Assembly (NCBI GenBank): GCA_018818505.1
Contig: JAHIRR010000150.1
Span: 1 to 5,299, forward strand
Source of the DNA: Candidatus Omnitrophota bacterium
Lineage (GTDB): Bacteria > Omnitrophota > Koll11 > Gorgyraeales > Gorgyraeaceae
Direction: 5' to 3'
DNA: 5,299 bases
The translations under genes and the position numbers were made by a program. The notes under the pieces were generated by a model that was not told the origin of the DNA, did not search any database, and saw only the letters and a program-made list of their open reading frames with translations. Shown here in pieces: positions 4,975 to 5,299 of this stretch; the first letter of the stretch is position 1, and the number at the start of each line of letters is the position of its first letter.

Positions 4975-5299
4975 AACTAAAGGGATCAAAGACAGAAAAG
5001 AATCTCCTGGCGTCGTTCGCAGGAGAGTCGCAGGCAAGGAATCGCTACACGTATTTTGCTAGTGTTGCAAAAAAGGCAGGATATGAACAGATAGCAGCGA
5101 TATTTTTAGAAACAGCTGAAAACGAGAAAGAACACGCAAAGAGATTTTTTAAGCTGCTCCAGGGCGGAGAAGTGGAAATCCATGCATCATATCCAGCAGG
5201 CGTAGTAGGCGATACTAGCCAGAATCTTGAGGCCTCAGCAGCTGGTGAAAATATGGAATGGACAAAGCTTTACAAAGATGCGGAAAACACAGCGCGCGA
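4971..5299 (+). CDS. rbr: rubrerythrin, 5' part (cut by window edge)
   Basis: The first 109 codons are present; the usual family length is about 190 residues. The product is a cytoplasmic NAD(P)H-linked peroxidase of anaerobes that receives electrons through rubredoxin. The ferritin-like four-helix domain is visible with diiron ligands Glu19 (GESQARNRY), Glu52 and His55 (ETAENEKEH), and Glu93 and Glu96 (GENMEW). The last Glu and His ligands of the domain and the C-terminal rubredoxin-like domain would lie beyond 5299. Translation is probably coupled to fprA through the ATGA overlap, helped by GAAGGAGG upstream (four bases between GGAGG and ATG). The frame is open to the edge. It extends the operon's role from NO and O2 to hydrogen peroxide. 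Whether the rubredoxin domain is present cannot be seen, so a rubrerythrin lacking it remains possible. Confidence 0.96.
   Translation, partial: MKLKGSKTEKNLLASFAGESQARNRYTYFASVAKKAGYEQIAAIFLETAENEKEHAKRFFKLLQGGEVEIHASYPAGVVGDTSQNLEASAAGENMEWTKLYKDAENTAR

Overview
The window carries two unrelated things side by side: the trailer end of a CRISPR array (about 1-259), then a tightly packed, single-direction gene cluster for nitrosative and oxidative stress defence in an anaerobe (388-5299, running off the right edge). The sequence is moderately AT-rich and genes are almost back to back with strong AGGAG-type ribosome sites. The protein set (class III hybrid-cluster protein, flavo-diiron protein, flavin reductase-rubredoxin fusion, rubrerythrin, several Fe-S or Cys-rich proteins) points to a strictly anaerobic bacterium. 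The short interspersed palindromes resemble those seen in genomes of uncultured anaerobic phyla such as Omnitrophota, but the phylum cannot be fixed from this window.

Region 1 (1-259): four identical 32-nt repeats with 34-35 nt spacers. The repeat has a GC-rich 8-bp hairpin and an ATTGAAAC 3' end, typical of type I-C arrays. With that end taken as 3', the leader and any cas genes lie to the left, outside the window. Region 2 (260-387): a REP-like palindrome, a possible decayed terminal repeat, and a near-consensus sigma-70 promoter overlapped by an inverted repeat that looks like the operator of the first gene.

Region 3 (388-5299): an Rrf2-family Fe-S regulator, a two-domain ferredoxin-like Fe-S protein, a small Cys-rich zinc-ribbon-like protein, hcp, hrb (flavin reductase domain plus rubredoxin), fprA (flavo-diiron protein) and the first 109 codons of rubrerythrin. 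Junctions range from a 23-nt overlap to a 2-nt gap, except before fprA, where an 18-bp perfect hairpin sits in the 52-nt gap.

Working model: the Rrf2 protein senses NO or redox stress through its cysteines and controls its own promoter and the operon. Hcp reduces NO or hydroxylamine-type species, probably fed by the ferredoxin-like protein, since no Hcr-type reductase is present. Hrb passes electrons through its rubredoxin domain to FprA for four-electron O2 reduction or NO reduction. Rubrerythrin removes peroxide, also using rubredoxin electrons. The least understood parts are the small zinc-ribbon protein, the Fe-S protein with an incomplete second cluster motif, an internal ribosome site that could release a free rubredoxin from hrb, and the hairpin before fprA.
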